From contig NZ_CP038267.1 of NCBI RefSeq assembly GCF_004564375.1, positions 2,854,501-2,918,500 of the forward strand: a stretch of DNA of 64,000 nucleotides. Reading direction: 5' to 3'. The notes beneath the pieces were generated by a model. The model saw only the letters and a program-made list of their open reading frames with translations. It was not told where the DNA came from and searched no databases. Positions 11,761 through 20,379 of the stretch are shown here, piece by piece; within the stretch, counting starts at the first letter, position 1, and every line of letters begins with the position of its first letter. Made by a program: the position numbers and the translations under genes. The stretch comes from Nocardioides euryhalodurans. GTDB taxonomy: Bacteria; Actinomycetota; Actinomycetes; Propionibacteriales; Nocardioidaceae.

Positions 11761-12975
11761 TCACACCTCCCGCGCCAGCCCGATCAGCCGGTCGAGCACC
11801 CGCTCCCCGGAGGTCCGCAGGCCGCTGTGCTCGTGCTCGTTGGTGATCCAGGTGTCCACCCGCGGGAGCAGCGCCGCGGTCCGCAGCGACATCTCGCGGT
11901 CGACGAACGCGTCGTCGTAGTAGACGCACGCCGCGACCGGGACGTCGGCCTGACGCAGTGCCTGCTCGTCGTAGAGCCGCGGCCACTCGTGCGCGGCCAG
12001 CACCTCGGCCAGCTCGGCGTACTGGCGCAGGTCGGGGCAATCCTCGAAGTGCCACGGGGCGATGTGCTCGCCGCTCAGCAGCGTCTCGTCCTCGTCGTAC
12101 GCCGCGGGCCGGACCTGGTGCGCGGCCCAGCGGGTGGCCTGGCCGTCCGCGCAGCACGACTCGTGGAGGAAGGTGTAGATCGGGTTGCGGGCGCCGAAGG
12201 GCAGCTGGGCGGCGACGTCGTGGGAGAACGCCGGCGAGGTCGGGTCGAGCTCGAGCAGGTGGTGCAGCCGCTCCTCGCCGCCGTCCATCCCGAGCGCGCC
12301 GCCGATCGAGCGCAGCAGCCGCGGGGTCAGCACGTCGCCGCTCGGGAGCCGCAGCTCGCCGGCCCCGGCGAGGTCGAGCGCGGCGCGCAGCCGGTCGCGG
12401 TCGCCGGGGAAGCGGCGGTAGAACCGTTCGCACTTCGCCTGCATCGTCACGTACGTCTGGGCGTAGATCTCCTCGGTGGTGAAGCCGATGCCGGGGAGCC
12501 CGCCGGTGATGTGCACCGCGGCCAGGCTCTCGGCGGCGAGGGAGAGGTAGGTCGTGGCGGTGAAGCCGCCGAACGACTGGCCGAGCAAGCTCCACTGCTC
12601 GACCCCGAGGTGCTCGCGGAGCAGCTCGCAGTCGCGGACGATCGCGTCCGCGCGGAAGTGGGTGAGGTACGCCGCCTTCGCGTGCACGTCCCCGCCGGGG
12701 ACCTGCTCGTACGACCCGACCGGCGTCGACCGCCCCGTCCCGCGCTGGTCGAGCAGCAGCAACCGGAAGTCCCGCAACGCCCGCGCGATCCAGGCGGGTT
12801 GCTCGAAGGCGTTCGGGCGCGGGCTCTCCGAACCGGGGCCGCCCTGCAGGAAGACGAGGTACGGCCGGTCCTCACCGCCGTGCTCGGCCACCTCGCGGGC
12901 GTAGACCGAGATGGTCGGTCCGTCGGGTCGGTCGTGGTCGAGCGGCACCTCGAGGACGTGGTCGCGGGTCGGCAT
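11761..12975 (-). CDS. Alpha/beta hydrolase, proline iminopeptidase-like (S33)
   Basis: A 404-residue alpha/beta hydrolase of peptidase family S33, which typically removes N-terminal proline or other residues from peptides. Visible are the oxyanion-region HGGPG counterpart (FLQGGPGSESP at about 46-56), LLDQRGTGRS, the nucleophile elbow GQSFGG with the catalytic Ser, the lid insertion, and a C-terminal segment with ITNEHEHSGLR that should supply the catalytic His; Asp lies in YYDDAFVD. No signal peptide, so cytoplasmic. A single gene, converging on clpB with a long hairpin between them. Confidence 0.88.
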   Translation of the reverse strand: MPTRDHVLEVPLDHDRPDGPTISVYAREVAEHGGEDRPYLVFLQGGPGSESPRPNAFEQPAWIARALRDFRLLLLDQRGTGRSTPVGSYEQVPGGDVHAKAAYLTHFRADAIVRDCELLREHLGVEQWSLLGQSFGGFTATTYLSLAAESLAAVHITGGLPGIGFTTEEIYAQTYVTMQAKCERFYRRFPGDRDRLRAALDLAGAGELRLPSGDVLTPRLLRSIGGALGMDGGEERLHHLLELDPTSPAFSHDVAAQLPFGARNPIYTFLHESCCADGQATRWAAHQVRPAAYDEDETLLSGEHIAPWHFEDCPDLRQYAELAEVLAAHEWPRLYDEQALRQADVPVAACVYYDDAFVDREMSLRTAALLPRVDTWITNEHEHSGLRTSGERVLDRLIGLAREV

Positions 12976-13096
12976 GCGGGCATCGTGTCGCGGCGGGACG
13001 CGGGTGTCGAGCGGGGATCACCTGCCCGCGCTCCCGGGTTGGTCTGTGGCGGATATTCGCTGTCGCGAGCGGTCGGGCAGCGTCCACAATCCGCGC

Positions 13097-13705
13097 ATGA
13101 GCACACCTGCGGACGAAACGGGCAACGAGGCGACGCGGTGGACCGAGGCCACCGTCTTCGCGGACATGTGGGTGGACCCGGACGACGACCCGCGGGAGAC
13201 CGAGGTCGACAGCGACGACGAGCGGGCGGTGCTGCTGGACTACCTGCGCTACTACCGGCTCACCCTGGAGCTGAAGTGCGCCGACCTCGACGCCGAGCAG
13301 CTGGCTCGCCGGTCGTCCCCTCCCTCCACGATGTCGCTGCTGGGGCTGGTCCGACACCTGACGGAGGGGGAGCGGCACTTCCGCCGGGTGATGGCCGGTG
13401 AGGACGCGCCGAAGCTCTACTGCACCGCCGAGGACCGCGACGGCGACTGGAACGGCGCGGTCGCCGACCCCGCCGTCGTCGACGACGCCTGGCAGCAGTG
13501 GCGGACCGAGATGGCGGCGTCCGACCGGCTCCTCGACGGGGTCACCGACCTCGGTGTCCACAACGCCGGCGTCTCCGACCTGGGCCCGGACGGCGCGGAC
13601 CTGTCGATGCGCGAGATGCTCGTGGCCCAGGTCGTGGAGTACGCACGGCACTGCGGCCACGCCGACCTGCTGCGTGAGCGGGTCGACGGTCGCGTCGGCC
13701 AGTAA
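13097..13705 (+). CDS. DinB-like DUF664 family protein
   Basis: A 202-residue four-helix-bundle protein of the DUF664/DinB superfamily, which contains mycothiol-dependent enzymes and many uncharacterised proteins. The pattern LLDYLRYYRLTLELKCADLD, then the conserved MSLLGLVRHLTEGERHFRR helix and YARHCGHADLLRERVDG near the end are typical; the three conserved His (HLTEGERHF and HCGHAD) would bind a divalent metal. ATG at 13097 begins MSTPADE; a CACAAT -10-like element six bases upstream fits a leaderless message. It converges on the DUF222-HNH gene. Confidence 0.85.
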   Translation: MSTPADETGNEATRWTEATVFADMWVDPDDDPRETEVDSDDERAVLLDYLRYYRLTLELKCADLDAEQLARRSSPPSTMSLLGLVRHLTEGERHFRRVMAGEDAPKLYCTAEDRDGDWNGAVADPAVVDDAWQQWRTEMAASDRLLDGVTDLGVHNAGVSDLGPDGADLSMREMLVAQVVEYARHCGHADLLRERVDGRVGQ

Positions 13706-13727
13706 GTCGTCAGGACGCATACCTCTC

Positions 13728-14990
13728 CTACGTCCGCCGGGAGAAGCGGACCGACCCGTCGGGCAGTCGCTGGTGGAGGTGGCCGGGGTCGTGGATCCGC
13801 CGGTGGTGGAACCCGCACAGCGGCACCATGTCGGCCTGGTCGGTCCGGCCGCCGCGGCTCCAGGGTCGTCGGTGGTGGAGCTCGCACCAGGCGTACGGCA
13901 CCTCGCAGCCGTCGGCGGAGCAGCTGGTGTGGCGGGTGGCGCCGGCGACCCGCTGCGCCTCGGTGAAGAGTCGGCTGGAGCGTCCGAGGTCGAGCGGCTG
14001 GGACTGGCCGCGGAGCACGGCGGGGACCAGTCCCGCCTGACAGGCGAGGCGCCGCGCCTCGGCGGCGGAGACGAGGTCGCCGGTGTCGAGGCCGGCGGCC
14101 TTGAGCTGACCGCGCAGGGTGTCGAGGTCGAGCGTGACCACGAGGGTCGCGGCGACCTTGCCGTGGAGCCGGTCGGTCGGCAGGTGCTCGAGGAGGTCGG
14201 TGAAGGCGAGGCCGCGTTCGTGGGCCCAGTCGCGGTCGACGCGTGCGTCGCCCGCCTGCGCACGGGTGGCGCCGAGTCGGCCCCGGCGCGGAGCGGTCAT
14301 CGCGTCGAGGGCCTTGCGCAGGATCGAGGCCGCCAGGGTCGGGACGGTGAAGTGACCACTGGTGGTGCCGTCGCCGTTGTCGTGGAGCGTGAGTCGCGTC
14401 CTGGCCAGCGCGACAGCCTCCTCGTCCCTGAGCTGGGCGTCCTCGTGGGCGTCGACGGCCGAGGTGTCTTCCTCGACCGCAGCCAGCGCCCGGCGGGCGA
14501 GCCGGCGGAGCTGGACGGGATCGACCCGGCGAGCCTTCGCGACCAACGAGGCCTCCACCGTGGCGACCTGGTCACCGGTGAGCCCGGCGGGGAGCCGGGA
14601 GGTGGCGTGGGCGATCACCGAGGCGTGCTCGGGGGACACGGCTCCGTCGGAGAGGGCTTCGGCCGTGACCGGAAGGCGGTCGTCGAGGTCGGTGGCGAGC
14701 TTGACCGCCCGTGCGGCGGCCGCGCCTCCGGACCGGGTCTGCCGCGAGAGCCAGGCCCCGGTCGACGCGCACCCGGCCTCCGCGGCCACCCTCGCCCGCT
14801 CCGCCGCGGCCACCAGCTTCAGCTCCAGCGCGTGCAGCCGTGACCGGGCCCGCGCCAGCTCGGCGATGGTCGCGGCGTACTGGTCGGGCGCCAGCGCCTC
14901 GACCTCGATCCCGTCCAGCGCCTCGTGCACGATCGCCACCGCCGTGGCCGGGTGGCCGGGCGTGGGGTGGAGGTCGAGCACCGCTGTCAT
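13728..14990 (-). CDS. DUF222 and HNH endonuclease domain protein (13E12-type)
   Basis: A 420-residue protein of the actinobacterial 13E12/DUF222 family: a long helical DUF222 region (about 15-300) and a C-terminal HNH nuclease domain with CSADGCEVPYAWCELHH, RPWSRGG and PLCGFHHRRIHD, where paired Cys and His bind zinc and metal. Members are multicopy in actinobacterial genomes; several mycobacterial ones are part of the SOS regulon. Here a perfect LexA box lies 12 bases upstream of the ATG, overlapping the promoter, so damage-inducible expression is very likely. The exact DNA substrate of these nucleases is not known. Confidence 0.92.
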   Translation of the reverse strand: MTAVLDLHPTPGHPATAVAIVHEALDGIEVEALAPDQYAATIAELARARSRLHALELKLVAAAERARVAAEAGCASTGAWLSRQTRSGGAAAARAVKLATDLDDRLPVTAEALSDGAVSPEHASVIAHATSRLPAGLTGDQVATVEASLVAKARRVDPVQLRRLARRALAAVEEDTSAVDAHEDAQLRDEEAVALARTRLTLHDNGDGTTSGHFTVPTLAASILRKALDAMTAPRRGRLGATRAQAGDARVDRDWAHERGLAFTDLLEHLPTDRLHGKVAATLVVTLDLDTLRGQLKAAGLDTGDLVSAAEARRLACQAGLVPAVLRGQSQPLDLGRSSRLFTEAQRVAGATRHTSCSADGCEVPYAWCELHHRRPWSRGGRTDQADMVPLCGFHHRRIHDPGHLHQRLPDGSVRFSRRT

Positions 14991-14995
14991 GCCTT

Positions 14996-15001
14996 ATCCT
15001 A
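14996..15001 (-). promoter_or_regulatory. -10 element of DUF222-HNH gene
   Basis: TAGGAT on the minus strand, five bases before the ATG at 14990, next to the LexA box. Suggests a leaderless transcript. Confidence 0.55.
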
Positions 15002-15002
15002 G

Positions 15003-15018
15003 TCGAACATATGTTCGA
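15003..15018. promoter_or_regulatory. LexA (SOS) box
   Basis: TCGAACATATGTTCGA is a perfect 16-bp palindrome matching the actinobacterial/Gram-positive LexA consensus CGAAC-N4-GTTCG. It lies directly upstream of the TAGGAT -10 of the DUF222-HNH gene, where bound LexA would block RNA polymerase. Confidence 0.9.
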
Positions 15019-15075
15019 GGAACAGGTTGAGATCGGATCTGTGGAGAACCGCCGTGTCGCTCCGGTCCGACCCGG

Positions 15076-15489
15076 TCAGTCGTGCGGCGCGTCAGGATCG
15101 AACCCCTCCGGCGCCTGGTCGAGGAACCCCGTGATCGACGCGATCCGGCCCGCACCGTCGAGCTCGAGCACGTCGGTGCCGGTGGCGAACGTGGTCCCGC
15201 CGGTCAGCAGCTCCCACTGGAGCCGGGCGCGGGTGTGGTGGGCGTCGGGTTCGACCCGGGCCCGGAACGAGTAGTCGGGCGCGTGCTGGGCGAAGCGGTT
15301 GCGGAAGCCGATCAGCTCCTCGGACCCGCGCAGCACGCCCACGGGGACGTGCGATCGGACGTGGTCGGTGAAGGTCTCCGCCGCGAGACGGATCTGCTCG
15401 TCGGGGTCGGCGGTGTTCCAGAAGGCGACGTACCGCTGGACGGCCTGCAGTCCGGGCGAGGTCGGCGCCTGGGTGGTGGTGTCGGACAT
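15076..15489 (-). CDS. SnoaL-like/NTF2-fold protein
   Basis: A 137-residue protein with the NTF2-like cone fold, as in SnoaL-type cyclases and many small ligand-binding or isomerase proteins. Hallmarks are the first helix with AVQRYVAFWNTADPDEQIRLAA, the FTDHVRSHVP strand, GSEELIGFRNRFAQ, the ARLQWELLTGG sheet and the closing ITGFLDQAP segment. Substrate unknown. The ATG at 15489 has GAGATCC before it. It is divergent from an XRE-type regulator that starts about 140 bases away, which probably controls it. Confidence 0.82.
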   Translation of the reverse strand: MSDTTTQAPTSPGLQAVQRYVAFWNTADPDEQIRLAAETFTDHVRSHVPVGVLRGSEELIGFRNRFAQHAPDYSFRARVEPDAHHTRARLQWELLTGGTTFATGTDVLELDGAGRIASITGFLDQAPEGFDPDAPHD

Positions 15490-15628
15490 GGTGGATCTCC
15501 TTGTCGATCGGATGTATGTGCCCCGCCGGGAACGGCGGCGCGACGACCACTGTGGATCCGGCCAGAGGGCCCTGCAATGACGTCGGAGGTCATTGCCCGG
15601 CGTCGGCGGCCGCGCCATCGTTGCCCTC

Positions 15629-16426
15629 GTGAGTGCGATCGCCGTGGACCAGGAGGAGACCGTCGGGCTGCTCGTGAAGCGGTGGCGCGAACGGCGTCGT
15701 CGCTCCCAGCTCGACGTCTCCCTGGCCGCGGACCTGTCGACCCGCCACCTCAGCTACATCGAGACCGGACGCTCCACACCGAGTCCGGAGATGATCGAGC
15801 GGATCTGCGACGAGCTGGACGTGCCGTTGCGCGAACGCAACCGCTTCCACCTCGCTGCCGGCTTCGCGCCGGCCCACCCCGAGCGGCCGTTCGCCGACCT
15901 CGGTGCGGCGAGGCAGGCGGTCGACGCGGTGCTCACCGGCATGGAACCCAACCCGGCCGTCGCCGTGAACGTCTGCTGGGACATGCTCGCGGCCAACGAC
16001 GCGATGCTGGCCTTCCTCGACGGGCTCCCAGACGAGCTCGGCCGCGCGCCCGTCAACATCCTGCGCGCGACGCTGCACCCCGACGGCCTGGCGCCCCAGG
16101 TCCGCAACCTCGGGCAGTGGCGGTCCCACGTGCTGCGACGCGTACGCCGGCAGCTGGAGCGCACCGCCGCCGACGGGCTCGGCGAGCTGCTCGCCGAGCT
16201 CGAGGGGTACGGCGACGGCGAGGTCCCCTCCGAGGACGCCGACCACGACCTCGTCGTACCGCTCCAGCTGGCCACGCCGTACGGCGACCTGTCGCTGCTC
16301 TATGCGGCCACGGTCTTCGGCTCGCCGCGCGACGTCACGCTCGACGAGATCGCGATCGAGACGTTCTTCCCGGCCGACGCCGCCACCGGACGGCTCCTGC
16401 GAGCCCTGGCCGACGCCCGCGGCTGA
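15629..16426 (+). CDS. XRE-family regulator with MmyB-like ligand domain
   Basis: A 265-residue transcription regulator. Residues about 8-75 are a Cro/C1-type helix-turn-helix (RRRRSQLDVSLAADLSTRHL, SYIETGRSTPSPEMIERICD) and the rest is the MmyB-like ligand-binding domain (FAPAHPERPF, NVCWDMLAANDAML, ATPYGDLSLLYAATVFGSPRDVTLDEIAIETFFPAD, written here in parts). These actinobacterial regulators sit next to dehydrogenases or small metabolic genes, may bind fatty acids, and repress their neighbour. The start is uncertain: GTG at 15629 is used; TTG at 15593 would add 12 residues. Divergent from the SnoaL-like gene, its likely target (inference). Confidence 0.88.
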   Translation: MSAIAVDQEETVGLLVKRWRERRRRSQLDVSLAADLSTRHLSYIETGRSTPSPEMIERICDELDVPLRERNRFHLAAGFAPAHPERPFADLGAARQAVDAVLTGMEPNPAVAVNVCWDMLAANDAMLAFLDGLPDELGRAPVNILRATLHPDGLAPQVRNLGQWRSHVLRRVRRQLERTAADGLGELLAELEGYGDGEVPSEDADHDLVVPLQLATPYGDLSLLYAATVFGSPRDVTLDEIAIETFFPADAATGRLLRALADARG

Positions 16427-16435
16427 GCGACGAGG

Positions 16436-16921
16436 TCACCCGGCGCGACGCCGGGTGTCCGCCAGTGCCATCGACATGAACACGCTGTGCGGGTCCTCGA
16501 CGTACGCCCCGAACGGCGGGCAGGGCACGAACCCCGCCTTCGCGTAGAGCGTCCGGGCCGCGACGAAGAACTCCATGCTCCCCGTCTCCAGCGAGATCCG
16601 GCGGACCCCTCGCGCCCGGGCGTCCTGGACGGCGTGGGCGAGCAGCCGGCCGGCGACGCCGTGGCCGCGGAGCCGGGGCTCGGTCCGCATGCTCTTCAGC
16701 TCCTCGTGCCCCGGTTCCAGTGCCGCGAGGGCGACCGTCCCGGCGATCTCGTCGTGACCGGCCGCGACCCAGAGTCGTACGCCGGGCGCCTGCAGGGCGC
16801 TGACGTCGAGCGCGTGCCGGCTCTCGGGCGGCGCGGTCGGCGCGAGGTCGTCGAGGTGGGCCTGCAGGAAGGCCGTGAGCCGGGGGTCGGCGAAGTCCGC
16901 GGGGGAGACGGTCAGGAGCAC
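16436..16921 (-). CDS. GNAT family N-acetyltransferase
   Basis: A 161-residue acetyl-CoA-dependent acyltransferase of the GNAT fold. The acetyl-CoA loop is visible as RLRGHGVAGRLLAHA (Q/RxxGxG/A type) after the strand GTVALAALEP and the LKSMRTEP beta strand; ARGVRRISLETG and the YAKAGFVPCPPFGAY ending are the classical motif B region. The closing segment resembles small-molecule acetyltransferases (F-x-x-C-x-P-F-x-x-Y). Substrate unknown. GTG start. It converges on the XRE regulator with only 9 bases between stops. Confidence 0.9.
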   Translation of the reverse strand: MLLTVSPADFADPRLTAFLQAHLDDLAPTAPPESRHALDVSALQAPGVRLWVAAGHDEIAGTVALAALEPGHEELKSMRTEPRLRGHGVAGRLLAHAVQDARARGVRRISLETGSMEFFVAARTLYAKAGFVPCPPFGAYVEDPHSVFMSMALADTRRRAG

Positions 16922-16957
16922 GGGACCATTCTGCGATGCCCGGGTTTCACCCGTGTT

Positions 16958-18094
16958 TCAGGACGTGGGCAGGACCACGGTCCCCGCGCGCGGCAGCCCG
17001 GTGCACTCGCGCGTCGCTGCGTCGCAGGCCAGCAGGACGTCCCGGCCGTCGCGCTGGACGTCGATGACGGCCAGGTCGCGGTAGGACCACGAGATCCAGG
17101 CATAGGACTTGCGTCCGGGAAGCGGCCACATCTCACCGCTGCGTACGTCGACCACGGCCGCACCGTGCGACCCGTCGATCTCGGTCGGCGACAGCAGCAG
17201 CGAGCCGTCGGCGTTGAGCCGCCCGTCCGGCTCCACGCCCGGCGGCGCCGCCGTCTCGCCCCCCGTGTGCTCGATGACGAGGGCCACGGGCGTGAACTCC
17301 CCCCAGACGCGGGTCTCGTCGTGCACGTCCTGGAGCCGGTCGGGGTACTCCACGTCCGTCTGCTCCTCGAAGAGCAGCGAGGTGATTCCGGTCGCGAGGT
17401 CGAACCGGTGCACGGTGTCGTGACCGGTCTCGGCCTCGGTCCGCCACACCACCTCCTCGGTGGAGACGTGCATGAACCCGTTGCCGCCGGCCACGTGCTC
17501 GGCGACGAACGCGTCGTCGACCGGGACCTGGGTGGTCCGGGAGACCTGGCGCCCGGCCGCCGTGTCGTACACGACCAGCTCCTCACCCTCGAACCACGCA
17601 GCGAGGTCGCCGTGGGGGTCGCCGCCCGGGCCGGTCGCCGAGCCCTGCCCCACGACCCGCGGCCTGCCGTCCCACGGGTGGAACCACACGTCGTCGGTCG
17701 CCGGGTCGCGGTAGAGCGCGCCGGTGCGTACGAGCGCCAGCACGCCGCCGGCCGCCCCGTCCCTCACCCCGGTCTGCCCGATCAGGTCGACCGGGGTCGG
17801 CTCGACGCGTCGGCCGTGGTGGAGGCCGGCGGCGTCCCACCAGACCGGACCGCGGGGTCCGAGGATCTGGGACGGGTTCGGGTCCACGGGCGCCGGCTCG
17901 TCGGCGTCCGGAGCCCCCACCAGGAGAACGACTGCCAGGACCGCCGCCGTCACGGCCGCCGCGCCGGCCGCGGCCACCGTGGCGCGGCGCTTCCTCCGCG
18001 CCCGCGACCGCACGGCGTCGAGGTCGACCTCGGGGACGACGACGCGGTCCGCGACCTCGTGGGCGGCTCGGCTCAGGCGCTGGTCGAGGCTCAT
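16958..18094 (-). CDS. Membrane-anchored anti-sigma-like protein
   Basis: A 378-residue protein with a basic cytoplasmic N-terminus of about 37 residues (RSRARRKRRATV), one membrane helix (about 38-60, Ala/Val-rich), and an exported domain that reads as repeated short beta blades with Trp/Gly (VWWDAAGLHHG, DVWFHPWDGRP, AWFEGEELVVYD), suggesting a beta-propeller-like fold. It starts in the stop codon of the ECF sigma gene (ATGA overlap), the usual place for an anti-sigma partner of SigE-family factors. No zinc-binding HxxxCxxC motif is present, so the anti-sigma role is inferred from position only. Confidence 0.75.
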   Translation of the reverse strand: MSLDQRLSRAAHEVADRVVVPEVDLDAVRSRARRKRRATVAAAGAAAVTAAVLAVVLLVGAPDADEPAPVDPNPSQILGPRGPVWWDAAGLHHGRRVEPTPVDLIGQTGVRDGAAGGVLALVRTGALYRDPATDDVWFHPWDGRPRVVGQGSATGPGGDPHGDLAAWFEGEELVVYDTAAGRQVSRTTQVPVDDAFVAEHVAGGNGFMHVSTEEVVWRTEAETGHDTVHRFDLATGITSLLFEEQTDVEYPDRLQDVHDETRVWGEFTPVALVIEHTGGETAAPPGVEPDGRLNADGSLLLSPTEIDGSHGAAVVDVRSGEMWPLPGRKSYAWISWSYRDLAVIDVQRDGRDVLLACDAATRECTGLPRAGTVVLPTS

Positions 18095-18618
18095 GGCGTC
18101 GCCTCCTCGGTCGGGAGTGGCGGGTGGACGGAGGGCTCCCCGAGCAGCTCCGCCAGCCGGCGTGACGCCGCGTGGCTGTGGCTCTTCACGGTGCCGGGCG
18201 CCATGCCCAGGGTCGCGGCGATCTCGGCCTCGCTCAGGTCCTCGTAGTACCTCAGCACCGTCACCGCACGCTGCCGTGGCGGGAGCCGCAGCACGGCGCT
18301 CCACACCCGGTCGTGCTCCACGACGTCGTCCACCTCGCCGCCCCACGCGGGCTCGTCGAGCAGCACCACGGGCGACTCGTGCGAGGAGCGCTTGCGCCAC
18401 CACGAGGCGGCCTGGCTCAGCAGCACCTTTCGCGCGTAGCCGACGGGTCGCTCCATCGCCTCGACGCGGGGCCAGCGCTGGTAGAGGCGTACGAGCGTCG
18501 TCTGCAGCAGGTCCTCGGCTCGCTGGTAGTCACCGGTCATCAGGTAGGCGGTCCGGAACAGCGTTGCGTGGTGGGCGTGCACGAAGGCGGTGAACCGCTC
18601 CTCGTCGTCCTGACGCAT
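18091..18618 (-). CDS. SigE-family ECF RNA polymerase sigma factor
   Basis: A 175-residue extracytoplasmic-function sigma factor of the actinobacterial SigE-like family. Region 2 is seen in FTAFVHAHHATLFRTAYLMTGD and RAEDLLQTTLVRLYQRWPR; region 4 in LPPRQRAVTVLRYYEDLSEA followed by EIAATLGMAPGTVKSHSHAA. The linker carries the family's ARKVLLSQAASWWRKRSSHE element. GAGGGGGCGGC precedes the ATG. The downstream membrane protein overlaps by four bases and is probably its regulator. It would redirect RNA polymerase to stress or envelope genes not identified here. Confidence 0.93.
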   Translation of the reverse strand: MRQDDEERFTAFVHAHHATLFRTAYLMTGDYQRAEDLLQTTLVRLYQRWPRVEAMERPVGYARKVLLSQAASWWRKRSSHESPVVLLDEPAWGGEVDDVVEHDRVWSAVLRLPPRQRAVTVLRYYEDLSEAEIAATLGMAPGTVKSHSHAASRRLAELLGEPSVHPPLPTEEATP

Positions 18619-18697
18619 GCCGCCCCCTCGTGGATCCCTACCTACCTCAACGCCGTCCCGCCCCTCCCGGGTTCAGTTGCGTACGCCGGCCGGGGTC

Positions 18698-19318
18698 TCA
18701 GCGACCGAGCACGTCCCGCTCGCCCGGGTCCCGCGCGGGGTCGTCGGCGGGGAGCGAGTCGATCGCCCAGTCCGACCGCTTCCACTCGGGCACCGGCGTC
18801 AGGCAGTCCTGCTGCGGCACGAACCGAGACCGGCGTACGAGCTCGTAGCGGTGGATGTAGCGCGGGCAGTTGGGGTAGACGGCCCGCGCCCGTACGCGTA
18901 CGACGAACTGCGCCTCGGGCCACGAGGACCGCAGCGGGTCGTCGAGGTCGATGCTCGCCTCGCCCTCGAGCCGCATCCGGTGGCCCTTCTCGAGGTCGAG
19001 GAAGAGCAGGCCGACGTGGGGGTTGAGCAGGACGTTGCCGGTGGAGAGGTACATCCCGTTGCCGTCGTAGTTGGGGAAGGCGAGCGTGTGCTCATCGAGC
19101 ACGTGTACGAACCCCGGCTCGCCGCCCTTGTAGGAGCAGGTCGGCCGCCCCTCGGCGTCGGCGGTCGCGAGGAAGAACATGTCGCGGGCCTCGATGAAGG
19201 CGCGGTCACCGTCGCTGATGGTGTCGCTGACGAGCAGCCCGTCGATCCGGTCGGCGAGCGCGCGGGTGTCGAACCGGTCCTGCAGGGATCGGCTGCCGTC
19301 GTGGAACCCGGAGGCCAT
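18698..19318 (-). CDS. Pyridoxamine 5'-phosphate oxidase-like flavin/F420 protein
   Basis: A 206-residue split-barrel protein of the PNPOx superfamily, binding FMN or F420. Visible are FIEARDMFFLATADAEGRPT (first strand pair), the SYKGGEPGFVHVLDEHTLAF core, the NGMYLSTGNVLLNPHVGLLF segment that lines the flavin site, and a C-terminal region with VYPNCPRYIHRYEL. The combination is that of general oxidoreductase-like members, not of true PdxH. ATG at 19318 is used; a GTG seven codons upstream is possible. It is divergent from an aminoglycoside phosphotransferase-like gene. Confidence 0.85.
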   Translation of the reverse strand: MASGFHDGSRSLQDRFDTRALADRIDGLLVSDTISDGDRAFIEARDMFFLATADAEGRPTCSYKGGEPGFVHVLDEHTLAFPNYDGNGMYLSTGNVLLNPHVGLLFLDLEKGHRMRLEGEASIDLDDPLRSSWPEAQFVVRVRARAVYPNCPRYIHRYELVRRSRFVPQQDCLTPVPEWKRSDWAIDSLPADDPARDPGERDVLGR

Positions 19319-19392
19319 CTGATCAGTGTGGACCTGCACGAGGGACCCGTCGAGCAGTGGCGCCCGGGCGCCCGTGGTGGGACCGTGGAGAC

Positions 19393-20379
19393 GTGGCGCC
19401 AGGGGGGTTGCTGGACGACGCGATCGGGCGCGCTGAGCTGGCCGAGCACGTCGGGAAGTCGGGTGCTGCCCTCGAGCGGGTGACGCTCGCCGACGGGCGC
19501 ACGGTCGTGGTCAAGCGGATCACGCCCGCGACCGACCTGACCCAAGCCTTCCTCGGCCAGCCGGTCGCCCAGGAGCTGCTGCTGTGGCAGTCAGGCGGGC
19601 TGGACCGTCTTCCCGAGGGAGTCGGCCACGCGATCCTCGACGGCTGGACCGAGGGCGAGGACACCACGGTGCTGGTCATGCGCGACCTCGGCGACACGGT
19701 CCTCGGCTGGGACGACCGGCTCGACGCGCGTACGTGTCGCTGGGTGCTGGAGCGTGTCGCGGCCCTGCACCGCGCCTACCTCGGCGACCCGCCCGACGCG
19801 GTCGTGCCGCTGGCGCCCGCCCTCGGTCTCTTCGCCCCCGACCGCATCGCCGGCCTGGCCGACGCCGGCGACGAGCTGCTGGCGGCGGCGATGCGCGGCT
19901 GGGACTACTTCGCCGACCCCGCGCTGGTGCCGACCGACGTCTCGGACGCGGTCTTCGCGCTGCACGCCGACGTACGACCACTGGTCGACGGGCTGCGCGA
20001 GGGACCCGTCACCCTCGCGCACGGCGACCTCGCGACGGTGAACCTGGCGTTGCCGGGCGAGGAGCTGGTGCTGCTCGACTGGGCGATGCCGGTCGCCGCG
20101 CCGGGAGCGCTCGACGTCGCGCGGTTGCTGGTCGGCTGTGGCCATGTGATCGACCTGTCCCCGGACGAGGTGATCGCGGCGTACGCGGCGGCCGCCGGCC
20201 CGGCGTACGACGAGGGCTCGATGCGGCTGGCGCTGCTCTCCGCGCTGTGCTGGCTGGGGTGGAACAAGGCGCTCGACATCGTGGAGAGCGACGAGGACGA
20301 CGTGCGCCAGCGTGAGCGCGCGAGCCTCGCGTGGTGGATCGGGCAGGCACGGGAGGCCATCGAGAGAGGAGCAGGATGA
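19393..20379 (+). CDS. APH-family phosphotransferase-like protein
   Basis: Protein-kinase-like small-molecule phosphotransferase of the APH/choline kinase superfamily. Features: the nucleotide-binding strand VTLADGRTVVVKRI with its Lys; the catalytic loop LAHGDLATVNLAL (Brenner motif HGDxxxxN) and the metal-binding LLDWAMP. The protein is about 328 residues. Sequence does not reveal the substrate; this is a broad family in actinobacteria and no resistance claim is made. GTG at 19393 was chosen because it begins just before the first helix; GTG at 19357 would add 12 residues. It ends overlapping the next start (ATGA). Confidence 0.85.
   Translation: MAPGGLLDDAIGRAELAEHVGKSGAALERVTLADGRTVVVKRITPATDLTQAFLGQPVAQELLLWQSGGLDRLPEGVGHAILDGWTEGEDTTVLVMRDLGDTVLGWDDRLDARTCRWVLERVAALHRAYLGDPPDAVVPLAPALGLFAPDRIAGLADAGDELLAAAMRGWDYFADPALVPTDVSDAVFALHADVRPLVDGLREGPVTLAHGDLATVNLALPGEELVLLDWAMPVAAPGALDVARLLVGCGHVIDLSPDEVIAAYAAAAGPAYDEGSMRLALLSALCWLGWNKALDIVESDEDDVRQRERASLAWWIGQAREAIERGAG

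Noticed and set aside
19393..20379. Antibiotic resistance gene (aminoglycoside phosphotransferase)
   Set aside because: Only the general APH fold is visible; such proteins mostly act on other substrates, so no resistance claim is made.
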